A stretch of 39,629 nucleotides of DNA. It comes from Oscillospiraceae bacterium (lineage in GTDB: Bacteria; Bacillota; Clostridia; Oscillospirales; Oscillospiraceae). The position numbers and the translations under genes are program-made. Location: contig JAFSHB010000035.1 of assembly GCA_017440525.1 (NCBI GenBank), positions 1 to 39,629 of the forward strand. Direction: 5' to 3'. Within the stretch, counting starts at the first letter, position 1. Each line of letters opens with the position of its first letter. Under the pieces are notes generated by a model, which was not told where the DNA came from, searched no databases, and saw only the letters and a list, made by a program, of their open reading frames with translations. This document shows positions 1 through 7,362 of the stretch, piece by piece.

Positions 1-20
1 AGGATCAAACTCTCAATAAA
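1..20 (-). rRNA. rrs: 16S rRNA, 5' end only (partial)
   Basis: The reverse complement of the first bases reads TTGAGAGTTTGATCCT, the near-universal 5' start of bacterial 16S rRNA (the 27F primer site). Only the first ~20 bases are present; the gene runs off the left edge. The exact mature 5' end is approximate. Confidence 0.9.
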
Positions 21-262
21 TGGTATCTTAAAGACCGAAGTCTCTATGATCAATTATCAAGTATTTGCTCTTAGCAATTACTCAAGAAATTCGTTGGCTA
101 TTCTCGCATTCAAACAATTCATTGTTTGACCAAAAGAACAACTTTTTTTAAAATTGTCCAAGGTGCTTGTTCATGTTTTCGTTGTTTAATTTACAAGGTA
201 CACTCGGTACTTTCGACCGTTTCGCTCACCGCTTCATCGGCGCGGGCGCCTCAGCAGCGAAC
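21..262 (-). other. rRNA operon leader
   Basis: This non-coding stretch lies between the rRNA promoters and the 16S start. It contains a perfect inverted repeat at 111-128 (CAAACAAT / ATTGTTTG, 2-base loop), which may be part of the 16S processing stem or of leader structure. A boxA-like stretch, GTTGTTCTTTTGG read on the minus strand, lies around 130-142. I see no convincing coding sequence. Confidence 0.5.
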
Positions 263-268
263 TTTGAT

Positions 269-297
269 ATGATATCACAGGCATTCCCATCTGTCAA
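269..297 (-). promoter_or_regulatory. rRNA promoter, proximal (P2)
   Basis: On the minus strand a perfect TTGACA (292-297) is followed after exactly 17 bases by TATCAT (269-274). It points towards the 16S gene. Its spacer starts GATGGGA, very like the distal promoter. Confidence 0.8.
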
Positions 298-362
298 GAA
301 CTTTTTTCAAATTCTTTCAGGTTTTTTCTGCGATATCCGCCCCTCACCGGAAGCGCTTGCAT

Positions 363-391
363 ATATTAACATCGCGCATCCCATTTGTCAA
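363..391 (-). promoter_or_regulatory. rRNA promoter, distal (P1), with A-tract UP-like element
   Basis: On the minus strand TTGACA (386-391) is followed after 17 bases by TAATAT (363-368). Immediately upstream (about 393-420) are phased A-tracts resembling an UP element. The gerAB stop codon is only about 20 bases upstream, with no terminator between, so germination transcripts could read into the rRNA operon. Confidence 0.85.
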
Positions 392-410
392 CAGCTTTTT
401 TCTGTTTTTT

Positions 411-1367
411 CTATTTTTTTCGCACAGAGGCTCCAACGATCGGTAAAAAAAGGAAAAAGATCAAATTTCCCCAGACCAAAAGCGTTCCGGTCAGCGCAGA
501 TGCCAGATACATGGTCCCCGCCGCAGCCAGACAGCAAATGCTCCCGGACCACTTCCACGCTCCGATCTGATCTGCCAGCGCCTGACAGGCAGATGCCTCA
601 GCAGACAGAAGGCAGAAGATGCCCATGGTCATGGCAGCCGACAGCAGCGGCTCGATCCGTTCGACCGTACCGAAGATGCTGACCGACTGCGCCAGATCGT
701 AGACCGGGACAGGAAGCTCCGCCGCCAGCTCCGGAGAAAGGACACCTGCACAGAGGGCCGCCAGCACAGCAGCGCCTACAGGCAGGAGCAGGAATAAAAA
801 CAGTCCCCGCCCCTTTTGCTTTCGTGCCGGGATACACCACACGCAGGCCGGCAAAAGGAACAGTCCCAGGGCATCGACCGCCTGCATCGGCTCTGCCGCA
901 GGCATCAGATACGCCCATTCCACATCCGGCACAGAGAACACCGTCACCGCGCCGTAGAGCATCAGGAGGAACAGGCACACGACTCCCGCACAGCCGGCAC
1001 AGGCCATAGGACCGCGTCGGCATCCCCATGCCGCCAGCGCAAGGAGCACCCAGCCAAGACCGGGGAAGCCATCGACCATCGGGAAGGCAGCATCGGCAAG
1101 ACTGGCACACCACCCCATGAGAAAGACGATCCAAAACAGGGTGAACACGGCGATCACTTTCCCCGCAAAGCCAAAGACCTGACTGAAGCGGTCGGCAAGT
1201 CCGTCTCCCGCCAGCCGTTTCTCTATATATAAATAGTATGCACAGGCTGCCAGTCCTCCCAGCAGTACCCACAGCCAGCCGAGACCGCACAGCTTGACCG
1301 CCGCCACCGCCGAAGTCCCTGCCGCCAGCCATGCCCAGCGCTGCCGCTGTCCGATGCGCTTATCCAT
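411..1367 (-). CDS. gerAB: GerAB-type spore germination permease
   Basis: A 318-residue, very hydrophobic protein with about eight to nine predicted membrane helices, placed last in a GerA-type operon. GerAB proteins (APC/amino-acid permease superfamily, endospore germination family) sit in the spore inner membrane and bind the germinant. The length is somewhat below the usual ~360 residues. The ATG overlaps the stop of the preceding GerC-like gene by 8 bases (ATGGATAA), indicating translational coupling. The call rests on topology and operon position more than on a diagnostic motif. It ends in Lys-Lys directly before the rRNA promoter A-tracts. Confidence 0.7.
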   Translation of the reverse strand: MDKRIGQRQRWAWLAAGTSAVAAVKLCGLGWLWVLLGGLAACAYYLYIEKRLAGDGLADRFSQVFGFAGKVIAVFTLFWIVFLMGWCASLADAAFPMVDGFPGLGWVLLALAAWGCRRGPMACAGCAGVVCLFLLMLYGAVTVFSVPDVEWAYLMPAAEPMQAVDALGLFLLPACVWCIPARKQKGRGLFLFLLLPVGAAVLAALCAGVLSPELAAELPVPVYDLAQSVSIFGTVERIEPLLSAAMTMGIFCLLSAEASACQALADQIGAWKWSGSICCLAAAGTMYLASALTGTLLVWGNLIFFLFLPIVGASVRKK

Positions 1368-1851
1368 AGATCCTCAAGCCTCCCATCGTCTCCACCAGCT
1401 GCGGCAGGCGCAACTCGCCGGGCCGCAGCCGCAGCGCACGAAGCTGCCGCAGGGTGACGGCACCGCCGTGAGCAGACAGATATTCCGCCGCCAGCTTCGC
1501 ATTGGGCACGCTGTCAGGCGCAGAGCAAACAGATGCGGCCGGGCGGAGCAGATGGCTCTCCACCACTCTGGGCAGCAGCGAAAGAGCCTCCCCGCAGAGG
1601 ATCACATGATCCACTGTCCCGAGGAACACATGACCTTTTCCGCTTTTTTGCAGATCCTCCCAGGCGCTGTCCCAATCCGTGCCCACACCCAAACAGTCTC
1701 CGCCATCGAGCCGGACCTCCCCGGCCTCCACAGAGATCACCAGCGCCTGCACCGGCACCAGCTCCGCCACATCACTGCTTTGGAAAGGCAGGAGCCCCGT
1801 CAGCCGCAGGACCGCTGCCAGAGCCGCCAGCAAGAAAAGCTTTCTGATCAT
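1360..1851 (-). CDS. Short GerC-like spore germination protein (N-terminal domain only)
   Basis: A 163-residue protein between gerAA and gerAB. The chosen ATG (1851) forms an ATGA overlap with the gerAA stop; a longer reading frame starting farther upstream would lie inside gerAA and is unlikely. After a hydrophobic N-terminus (residues 2-20) the sequence resembles the first part of Ger(x)C proteins (DVAELVPVQALVIS, then a Gly-Gly turn and a GTVDHVILCGE segment). Ordinary Ger(x)C proteins are lipoproteins of about 370-400 residues. Here the lipobox cysteine is absent (LTGLL where LxGC is expected) and the C-terminal domains are missing. It may be a distinct short variant rather than a degraded gene, since frame and overlaps on both sides are intact. 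Confidence 0.6.
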   Translation of the reverse strand: MIRKLFLLAALAAVLRLTGLLPFQSSDVAELVPVQALVISVEAGEVRLDGGDCLGVGTDWDSAWEDLQKSGKGHVFLGTVDHVILCGEALSLLPRVVESHLLRPAASVCSAPDSVPNAKLAAEYLSAHGGAVTLRQLRALRLRPGELRLPQLVETMGGLRIYG

Positions 1852-3281
1852 TTTTGCCTCCGTAGATCCTCCACGCCCAAAGCGGGATCGCGGAATTTTT
1901 CTTTGATGAGCCGTCTGCGCAGGACCGCACCGCCGGTCTGCGCCCGGTCGAAGGGCCGAAGATAGGACAGGCCGAAGCTCTCCAAGCCCGCAAGATGGAG
2001 CAGGAGCGCAAGGAGCCCCACCGTCATCCCGAACAGTCCTGCCACCGATGCTGCCGCCGTCAGCCCAAGACGCCACACACGGACTGCCCCCGCCAGCTCC
2101 CTGCCGGGGATGGAGTAGCCGCAGATCCCCGCCACCGCCACCACGATCAGGGCCGCCGGGGAGATGATCTTGGCCTCCACCGCCGCGCTGCCTACCACAA
2201 GGCCGCCGATGATGGAGACCGTCTGCCCAAGAGACTGGGGCAGATGGATGCCCGCCTCCTGCAAGATCTCAAAGGCCAATAAGATCCCGATCACTTCAAA
2301 GATCGTAGGGAACGGCACTTGTTTTTTGCTCTCGATGATCGACAGCAGCAGCTTCGTGGGGATCATCTCCTGATGGAAGGCCGCCATCGCCACATAGAGT
2401 GCCGGCAGCAGCAGACTGATGAGCAGCGCCCCATAGCGCAAAACACGGACAAGGGATGCGGAGATATGATCCATCCCCTGATCTTCGGGAGAGGAAAGAA
2501 AGCCTGTCAGCTCCGCCGGGGCCAGATAGCCCTGCGGCAGGCCGTCCACGATCAGCCCCACCCGCCCATCCAGCAGACCTCTGCTGAACTTATCGGTCCG
2601 CTGGGTATATTGCAAAAGCGGGAACGCCGTGCTGCGGGAGCCTGTCACATATTCCTCCACCGCCGCAGGAGAGAGGAAACCATCCACATCGATCTCGGAC
2701 AGTCGTTTCTTCATCCGCTGTACCAGATCTGGGTCGGTGATGCCGTCGAGCCACAAAAGGCTCACATTGGTCTGGCTTCGTTTCCCCACCTGCATCTCAT
2801 AGATCCGCAAAAAGGGTGAGCGCAGATGACGGCGCACGAGGCTCGTGTTGGTACGGTTCGTCTCGGTAAAGGCATCCTTGGGGCCTTTGATGGTATTCTC
2901 CACCTCCGGCGCAGCAGGGGAACGCTTCTCGCCCGTCTTGGCCTCGAACGCCACAGCCTTGCCGATGGAATCAAAGACCACCACGCAAAAGCCGTTGACC
3001 AAAAGCAGGCACAGGTTTTCCATATCCGCCGCCTCTTTTGCCACGGCAGAATAGACCGTGCCATCCAGACACTGCGCGTACACTTCTTCCTCCGTGCCAT
3101 GCAGAGCCTGCGACATGGGCTGCAGCACATACTCCGCGATCTCAGAGCCGGCGGTCAGACCATCGATGAAAAACGCGGTAACGGATACATCCCCGATCTT
3201 TATAGGCCGCACCACCAGATCCGCCGCATCGGCAAAGACCTGTTTCACATTGGCGCAGGATATCTCGTTCGGATACTCCAT
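1848..3281 (-). CDS. gerAA: GerAA-type spore germination protein
   Basis: A 477-residue GerA-family protein, the receptor subunit that makes spore inner-membrane channels with GerAB and GerAC. The soluble N-terminal half carries typical features (NTSLVRRHLRSPFLRI, then GRVGLIVDGLP at the domain boundary). The C-terminal half has several membrane helices, including QSLGQTVSIIGGLVVG, a highly conserved GerAA segment. The start at 3281 is chosen because AGAGGTGATCTT lies directly before that ATG; an in-frame ATG 13 codons upstream has no ribosome site. First gene of the germination operon, with a possible sigma-G promoter just upstream. Confidence 0.9.
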   Translation of the reverse strand: MEYPNEISCANVKQVFADAADLVVRPIKIGDVSVTAFFIDGLTAGSEIAEYVLQPMSQALHGTEEEVYAQCLDGTVYSAVAKEAADMENLCLLLVNGFCVVVFDSIGKAVAFEAKTGEKRSPAAPEVENTIKGPKDAFTETNRTNTSLVRRHLRSPFLRIYEMQVGKRSQTNVSLLWLDGITDPDLVQRMKKRLSEIDVDGFLSPAAVEEYVTGSRSTAFPLLQYTQRTDKFSRGLLDGRVGLIVDGLPQGYLAPAELTGFLSSPEDQGMDHISASLVRVLRYGALLISLLLPALYVAMAAFHQEMIPTKLLLSIIESKKQVPFPTIFEVIGILLAFEILQEAGIHLPQSLGQTVSIIGGLVVGSAAVEAKIISPAALIVVAVAGICGYSIPGRELAGAVRVWRLGLTAAASVAGLFGMTVGLLALLLHLAGLESFGLSYLRPFDRAQTGGAVLRRRLIKEKFRDPALGVEDLRRQK

Positions 3282-3299
3282 AAGATCACCTCTTTGGGA

Positions 3300-3328
3300 T
3301 AGTTTGGGCAAAAAAGGCAAAAAAATAC
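3300..3328 (-). promoter_or_regulatory. Possible sigma-G (forespore) promoter of the ger operon
   Basis: On the minus strand GTATT (3324-3328) is followed after 17 bases by CAAACTA (3300-3306), close to the sigma-G pattern (gHATR, 17-18 bases, CATnnTA). Germination operons are normally transcribed in the forespore, which fits. One mismatch in each box; no sigma-A promoter is evident here. Confidence 0.45.
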
Positions 3329-3333
3329 TTCGC

Positions 3334-3366
3334 GTTCACCACTTGTTCACGATCTTATTGTATGGT
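3334..3366 (+). promoter_or_regulatory. NUDIX gene promoter with GTTCAC direct repeats
   Basis: GTTCAC occurs at 3334 and 3345, exactly 11 bases apart, followed by a -10-like TATGGT (3361-3366). No good TTGACA is present; the repeats cover the -35 region, as expected for activation by an OmpR/PhoP-type regulator. The first repeat starts 27 bases before the -10, the same distance as at the J-GrpE-DnaK operon and upstream of the response regulator. Confidence 0.5.
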
Positions 3367-3390
3367 AAAGACGAAGTGAGGTGTTTATCT

Positions 3391-3900
3391 ATGGCAGAAT
3401 ATTGGGATATCTATGACAAGGACCGGAAGAAAACAGGCCGACTCATGCAGCGGGGCGAGCCCATGGCAGATGAGGACTATCATCTCGTGGTCATGGCCTG
3501 GATCCGAAACAGCCGCGGGCAGTGGTTTTTGACAAAACGGTCGGAACACAAGTCCATGCCCCTTCTGTGGGAGGTCCCCGGCGGCAGTGTGCTGGCCGGT
3601 GAGGACAGCATCCATGGCGTCCTGCGCGAGATCCGCGAGGAGACCGGGATCGCGGTGGAGGACGGCACCTTGTTCCGTTCCTTCCGCAGAGACAAGATCT
3701 CATGGGAAAACCCGGGCTTTCTGGATATCTGGGTCTTTCAAAAGGACTTCGACCTCTCAGATGTGCGCTTACAGCCGGAGGAGACCTGCGACTGCCGCTG
3801 GGCAACAGCAGAGGAGATCCTTCAGCTTATGGAGGACGGCACATTCATGCCCATGAAGGAGCATCCGTATCATCTGGAGCTCTTTGATGCATATAAGTAA
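3391..3900 (+). CDS. NUDIX hydrolase
   Basis: A 169-residue NUDIX-fold protein. The box G-x5-E-x7-RE-x2-EE-x-G is complete, from Gly65 to Gly86 (Glu80, Glu83 and Glu84 bind the metal). The N-terminus (EYWDIYDKDRKKTGRLMQRG) matches the Idi/YfcD-like branch, whose members hydrolyse nucleoside diphosphate derivatives; the substrate cannot be told from sequence. The start at 3391 is preceded by AGTGAGGTG; longer frames upstream overlap the divergent gerAA region. It is a single-gene transcript ended by the hairpin at 3901-3935. The promoter has GTTCAC repeats, hinting at stress control. Confidence 0.85.
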   Translation: MAEYWDIYDKDRKKTGRLMQRGEPMADEDYHLVVMAWIRNSRGQWFLTKRSEHKSMPLLWEVPGGSVLAGEDSIHGVLREIREETGIAVEDGTLFRSFRRDKISWENPGFLDIWVFQKDFDLSDVRLQPEETCDCRWATAEEILQLMEDGTFMPMKEHPYHLELFDAYK

Positions 3901-3935
3901 AAAAACGGCACTTCACATCGTGAAGTGCCGTTTTT
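3901..3935. terminator. Bidirectional intrinsic terminator
   Basis: CGGCACTTCAC (3906-3916), a 3-base ATC loop and GTGAAGTGCCG (3920-3930) form a perfect 11-bp stem flanked by A5 and T5. It serves both the NUDIX gene (+) and the convergent prfC (-). Confidence 0.92.
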
Positions 3936-3938
3936 GCG

Positions 3939-5525
3939 TTATCGCTCCAAGGTCTCGGACAGGACGAGACCGGGGTTTCGTTTGATCGTATAATCGATGG
4001 ACCACAGGCTGGAGAACACCAGCAGGCTGTTGCCCCGGTAGTCCTCCAGAAGCTCTGCATCGGAGGAAAGATTCAGATCCTTCAGGTCGGCCACAGGGCT
4101 CTCCACGATGAAACGCAGCTGCTCGTAGGGCAGGCCCTCCATGCGGAGATCCACGCCGTATTCATTCTTCATGCGATGCTCGAACACATCGAACTGCAAA
4201 GTGCCGACGACGCCCACGATGACCTCTTCCATGCCGGTGTTGGGCACTTTGAAGATCTGGATCGCGCCTTCCTGGGCGATCTGCTCCGTGCCCTTGATGA
4301 ACTGCTTGCGTTTCATGGTATCTCTCGGGCTGACGCGGGAGAAATGCTCCGGCGCGAAGGTGGGGATACCGGCGAAGCGGAACTTCTTACCGGGCATACA
4401 GACCGTATCACCGATGGCGAAGATGCCGGGATCGAACACACCGATGATATCGCCCGCATAGGCCTCATCGATGATCTCACGCTCGGAGGCCATCATCTGC
4501 TGAGGCTGAGACAGGCGCATCTTCTTATTGCCCTGCACATGGAAGATCTCCGACTCGCGCTCGTACTTGCCGGAGCAGATACGCATAAATGCGAGGCGGT
4601 CGCGGTGGGCCTTGTTCATGTTGGCCTGGATCTTAAAGACGAAGGCGGAGAAATCCTCTTCGTAGATATCGATCTTGCCGCAGTCGGCTTCTCTTGCCAG
4701 AGGGGGCGGCGTCAGACGCAGGAACTCCTCCAAAAAGGGCTCGACACCGAAGTTGGTCAGCGCAGAGCCGAAGAACACAGGAGAGAGCGTGCCGCCGCGG
4801 ACCTCGTCCATATCGAACTCACGGCCTGCACCCAGAAGCTCCACTTCTTCCATCAGCTGTTCATGGCGGCGCGCGCCGATGATCTCACCGACCTTGGGAT
4901 CTTCCAGCTCTACTTCCAGCGTATCGGCACGGTTCTTGCCGGAGATGCCGGAAAAGAAGATGATCCGCTTGCCCTCACGGTCATACACGCCCTGGAACTC
5001 CTTGCCGGAGCCGATGGGCCAGTTCATAGCATAGGTCTCGATGCCCAGCTCCCGCTCCAGTTCTTCCAGAAGATCGAAGGGATCCTTGGTCTCACGGTCC
5101 ATCTTGTTGATAAAGGTAAAGATGGGGATATGGCGCATGGCACAGACCTTGAAGAGCTTTCTGGTCTGGGGCTCGACGCCCTTTGCTCCGTCGATGACCA
5201 TGACAGCGCAGTCCGCTGCCATCAGGGTACGGTAGGTATCCTCGGAGAAGTCCTGATGACCGGGGGTATCGAGGATGTTGATGCAGAAGCCGTTATACTG
5301 GAACTGCATGACGGAGGAGGTGACAGAGATGCCTCTCTGCTTTTCGATCTCCATCCAGTCGGACACAGCGGCGCGGCTGTTCTTTTTGCCCTTGACAGCA
5401 CCGGCCTGTGCGATGGCGCCGCCGTAGAGCAGGAATTTTTCAGTCAGGGTCGTCTTACCGGCGTCGGGGTGGGAAATGATCGCGAATGTCCGACGGCGGC
5501 TGATCTCTTCACGCAAATTAGCCAA
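3939..5525 (-). CDS. prfC: Peptide chain release factor 3 (RF3)
   Basis: A 528-residue translational GTPase of the usual RF3 length. RF3 uses GTP to recycle RF1/RF2 from the ribosome after termination. The G1 loop ([12 protein letters not shown]), the switch II region ([16 protein letters not shown]) and G4 (NKMD) are all present, and the C-terminal RF3 domain is complete. The start codon is TTG at 5525, 8 bases after a strong GGAGG; no in-frame ATG fits. It is monocistronic with a good sigma-A promoter (5565-5593), and its stop lies beside a shared terminator. Confidence 0.97.
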   Translation of the reverse strand: MANLREEISRRRTFAIISHPDAGKTTLTEKFLLYGGAIAQAGAVKGKKNSRAAVSDWMEIEKQRGISVTSSVMQFQYNGFCINILDTPGHQDFSEDTYRTLMAADCAVMVIDGAKGVEPQTRKLFKVCAMRHIPIFTFINKMDRETKDPFDLLEELERELGIETYAMNWPIGSGKEFQGVYDREGKRIIFFSGISGKNRADTLEVELEDPKVGEIIGARRHEQLMEEVELLGAGREFDMDEVRGGTLSPVFFGSALTNFGVEPFLEEFLRLTPPPLAREADCGKIDIYEEDFSAFVFKIQANMNKAHRDRLAFMRICSGKYERESEIFHVQGNKKMRLSQPQQMMASEREIIDEAYAGDIIGVFDPGIFAIGDTVCMPGKKFRFAGIPTFAPEHFSRVSPRDTMKRKQFIKGTEQIAQEGAIQIFKVPNTGMEEVIVGVVGTLQFDVFEHRMKNEYGVDLRMEGLPYEQLRFIVESPVADLKDLNLSSDAELLEDYRGNSLLVFSSLWSIDYTIKRNPGLVLSETLER

Positions 5526-5564
5526 AATGGTATCCTCCCATGGTAAATTCTCTCAAACTGGTTT

Positions 5565-5593
5565 ATTATAACACATTTTTAGATGTTATACAA
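5565..5593 (-). promoter_or_regulatory. prfC promoter
   Basis: On the minus strand TTGTAT (5588-5593), 17-base spacer, perfect TATAAT (5565-5570). It sits between the ung stop and the prfC start. Confidence 0.75.
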
Positions 5594-5599
5594 TCTTTT

Positions 5600-6241
5600 T
5601 TACCACTGTATCGTATCTTCTTCATGGGCTTGCAAAAATGCATTGATCTGACTGAAGGGTTTGGAACCGAAGAAGCCGCGGTAGGAAGAAAGGGGGCTTG
5701 GGTGTGGGCTCTGCAGCACAAGGCGCGGATATACCGAAGCAGACGCCACCGCCGCTTTTTTCTGTGCCTGCGCGCCCCAGAGGACGAAGGCCACCGGCTG
5801 AGGGAGCTTTGCGATGGCCGCCACCACATCATCGGTGAAGGCCTGCCAGCCGAAGTCCTTGTGACTGTTGGCTTTTCCCTTTTCCACCGTGAGGACGGAG
5901 TTCAGGAGCAGCACGCCCTGTTTTGCCCAGCTCGTCAGATCGCCGTTTTGAGACAGCGGCACGCCCACATCGGCTTCCCGCTCCTTATAGATATTCACCA
6001 GAGACGGCGGCAGCTTCACGCCCTCCCGCACCGAAAAGGCCAGCCCATGCGCCTGCCCCGGTTCGTGATAAGGGTCCTGCCCAAGGATCACCACCCGGAC
6101 GGCAGACGGCGGCGTGAGCGCAAACGCAGAGAACAGTTCCTTCCTCGGCGGATAGACCTCCGCTTCCGCATAGGCACGCTCCACCTTTTCAAAAAGAGCC
6201 TGATAGCTCGAAAGATCCAGATATGCTTCCCATCCGTTCAT
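5600..6241 (-). CDS. ung: Uracil-DNA glycosylase, family 1
   Basis: A 213-residue family-1 uracil-DNA glycosylase, which removes uracil from DNA and starts base-excision repair. The water-activating loop GQDPYH (Asp56) and the DNA-intercalation loop [13 protein letters not shown] (His180) are intact, and [17 protein letters not shown] is the family's uracil-binding region. The length is typical (~220). The ATG at 6241 follows GAGGTGATACC. Transcribed from its own promoter (6259-6288), divergent from the J-GrpE-DnaK operon. Confidence 0.96.
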   Translation of the reverse strand: MNGWEAYLDLSSYQALFEKVERAYAEAEVYPPRKELFSAFALTPPSAVRVVILGQDPYHEPGQAHGLAFSVREGVKLPPSLVNIYKEREADVGVPLSQNGDLTSWAKQGVLLLNSVLTVEKGKANSHKDFGWQAFTDDVVAAIAKLPQPVAFVLWGAQAQKKAAVASASVYPRLVLQSPHPSPLSSYRGFFGSKPFSQINAFLQAHEEDTIQW

Positions 6242-6258
6242 GGTATCACCTCATTTTT

Positions 6259-6288
6259 ATTTTATCATACCCACAGCCATATCGACAA
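6259..6288 (-). promoter_or_regulatory. ung promoter
   Basis: On the minus strand TTGTCG (6283-6288), an 18-base spacer and TAAAAT (6259-6264). An inverted repeat ACAGCCAT / ATGGCTGT (6273-6280 and 6295-6302) spans the -35 region. It could be an operator, or, read on the + strand with the following ATTTTTT, a terminator shielding the downstream chaperone operon. Confidence 0.55.
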
Positions 6289-6325
6289 CCGCGAATGGCT
6301 GTATTTTTTCCGTGTATGCCAAATT

Positions 6326-6369
6326 GTTCTCAATTGCTTCACACATTTTGCATTTTTCTGGTGTAAAAT
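6326..6369 (+). promoter_or_regulatory. J-GrpE-DnaK operon promoter with GTTCAC-like direct repeats
   Basis: GTTCTCA (6326-6332) and CTTCACA (6337-6343) are direct repeats 11 bases apart, followed by a -10 box TAAAAT at 6364-6369. The second repeat starts 27 bases before the -10, as at the NUDIX gene and near the response regulator. There is no canonical -35 and no CIRCE (HrcA) inverted repeat, so control differs from the classical dnaK operon of Firmicutes. Confidence 0.5.
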
Positions 6370-6400
6370 AAGGACCATATCAGAGGAAAGAGGTCCATTC

Positions 6401-6907
6401 ATGGCAAGAGATCCGTTTGAGGTGCTGGGCATCCCGCGGGATGCTTCGGACGATGAGATCAAAAGTGCATACAGGAAACTGGCAAAGCGATATCATCCGG
6501 ATCTGAATCCCGGCGATCCTTCTGCGGCGCAGCGGATGCATGAGGTCAACGAGGCTTACGAACGCATCCGGAACGGATATGTTCCCCACGAGCAGACGGC
6601 CTATCGCGACCCCTATCATCAGGACACCTGCACGCCCAACGATGGAGCGGAGGCCGATATCTTTGATGACCTCTTCGGAGATGTATTCGATGCCTTTGAA
6701 AACAGGCAGAGCAGCAGGCCCGAGCGCCCCATCCGGCTCTGGCCCATCCTCAAGCTGGTGGTGGTCATCTATCTGCTGACCTCTCTGGTGAGCTGTATGT
6801 TCCTCCCCATCCGGAATGCGCGCGACCATTACTATAGAAATTACAGACAAGACCCCTATACCAGCGACGGAGATCCGCGCACCACATATCCTTACGACTG
6901 GAGCTGA
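6401..6907 (+). CDS. Membrane-anchored J-domain co-chaperone
   Basis: A 168-residue protein with a full N-terminal J domain (residues 4-60; HPD at 32-34), which stimulates Hsp70 ATP hydrolysis. There is no Gly/Phe region, zinc-finger or substrate-binding domain of true DnaJ. Residues 61-112 are an acidic linker, 113-134 form one membrane helix, and a short charged tail follows. It therefore likely recruits DnaK to the membrane. The ATG at 6401 lies downstream of GAGGAAAGAGG. First gene of a three-gene operon; GrpE starts 4 bases after its stop. It is a J-protein rather than dnaJ proper. Confidence 0.88.
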   Translation: MARDPFEVLGIPRDASDDEIKSAYRKLAKRYHPDLNPGDPSAAQRMHEVNEAYERIRNGYVPHEQTAYRDPYHQDTCTPNDGAEADIFDDLFGDVFDAFENRQSSRPERPIRLWPILKLVVVIYLLTSLVSCMFLPIRNARDHYYRNYRQDPYTSDGDPRTTYPYDWS

Positions 6908-6911
6908 AGCA

Positions 6912-7358
6912 ATGGGCCTGTTTTTTAGAAAAGAGCCTGCCGGAGATGACCGGATGGACGCTCTGATGCAGGAATTCACCAATTATCGCCGCAGGACCGC
7001 ACAGGAGCTGGAGGCCGCCCACGAAAAAGCGGCACGGGAGACGATCCTCCCATTTCTCTCCCTGTATGACGATCTGGCGAGAGCCTTGGATGCCCCCTGT
7101 TCCGATGAGAGCTACCGAAAAGGCATCGAGCTGATCTTTAAAAACCTGTTAGCAGCGCTGGCATCCCTGAATGTCTGCCCCATGGATTCCAAAGGCAAGA
7201 TCTTCAACCCCGCCTACCATGATGCCGTCCGGCAGATCGACGACCCCGCCCTTCGAAAGGAAGAGATCGCGGAGGTCCTGCAAGTAGGTTTTCTGATGGA
7301 TGACGAGGTCATCCGCCACGCCAAGGTGGTCGTGGCAAATTGCGACGAAAAGGAGTGA
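6912..7358 (+). CDS. grpE: GrpE-like nucleotide exchange factor (short)
   Basis: A 148-residue GrpE homologue, the nucleotide exchange factor of DnaK. Helical part [13 protein letters not shown] ... [15 protein letters not shown] and the C-terminal beta domain ([10 protein letters not shown] ... VLQVGF) are recognisable. It is shorter than the usual ~190 residues because the acidic N-terminal extension and part of the long coiled coil are missing. It starts 4 bases after the J-protein stop and ends 4 bases before the DnaK start, so the three are clearly co-transcribed. Confidence 0.85.
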   Translation: MGLFFRKEPAGDDRMDALMQEFTNYRRRTAQELEAAHEKAARETILPFLSLYDDLARALDAPCSDESYRKGIELIFKNLLAALASLNVCPMDSKGKIFNPAYHDAVRQIDDPALRKEEIAEVLQVGFLMDDEVIRHAKVVVANCDEKE

Positions 7359-7362
7359 CCCC

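Noticed and set aside
209-222. 14 bases shared by the rRNA leader and the region before the response regulator (about 33582-33595)
   Set aside because: A few 14-base matches are expected by chance in a 40-kb window, and the orientation and context differ.
1852-2076. Longer N-terminus of the GerC-like gene
   Set aside because: It would lie wholly inside gerAA in another frame; the ATGA overlap with a hydrophobic N-terminus is the better start.
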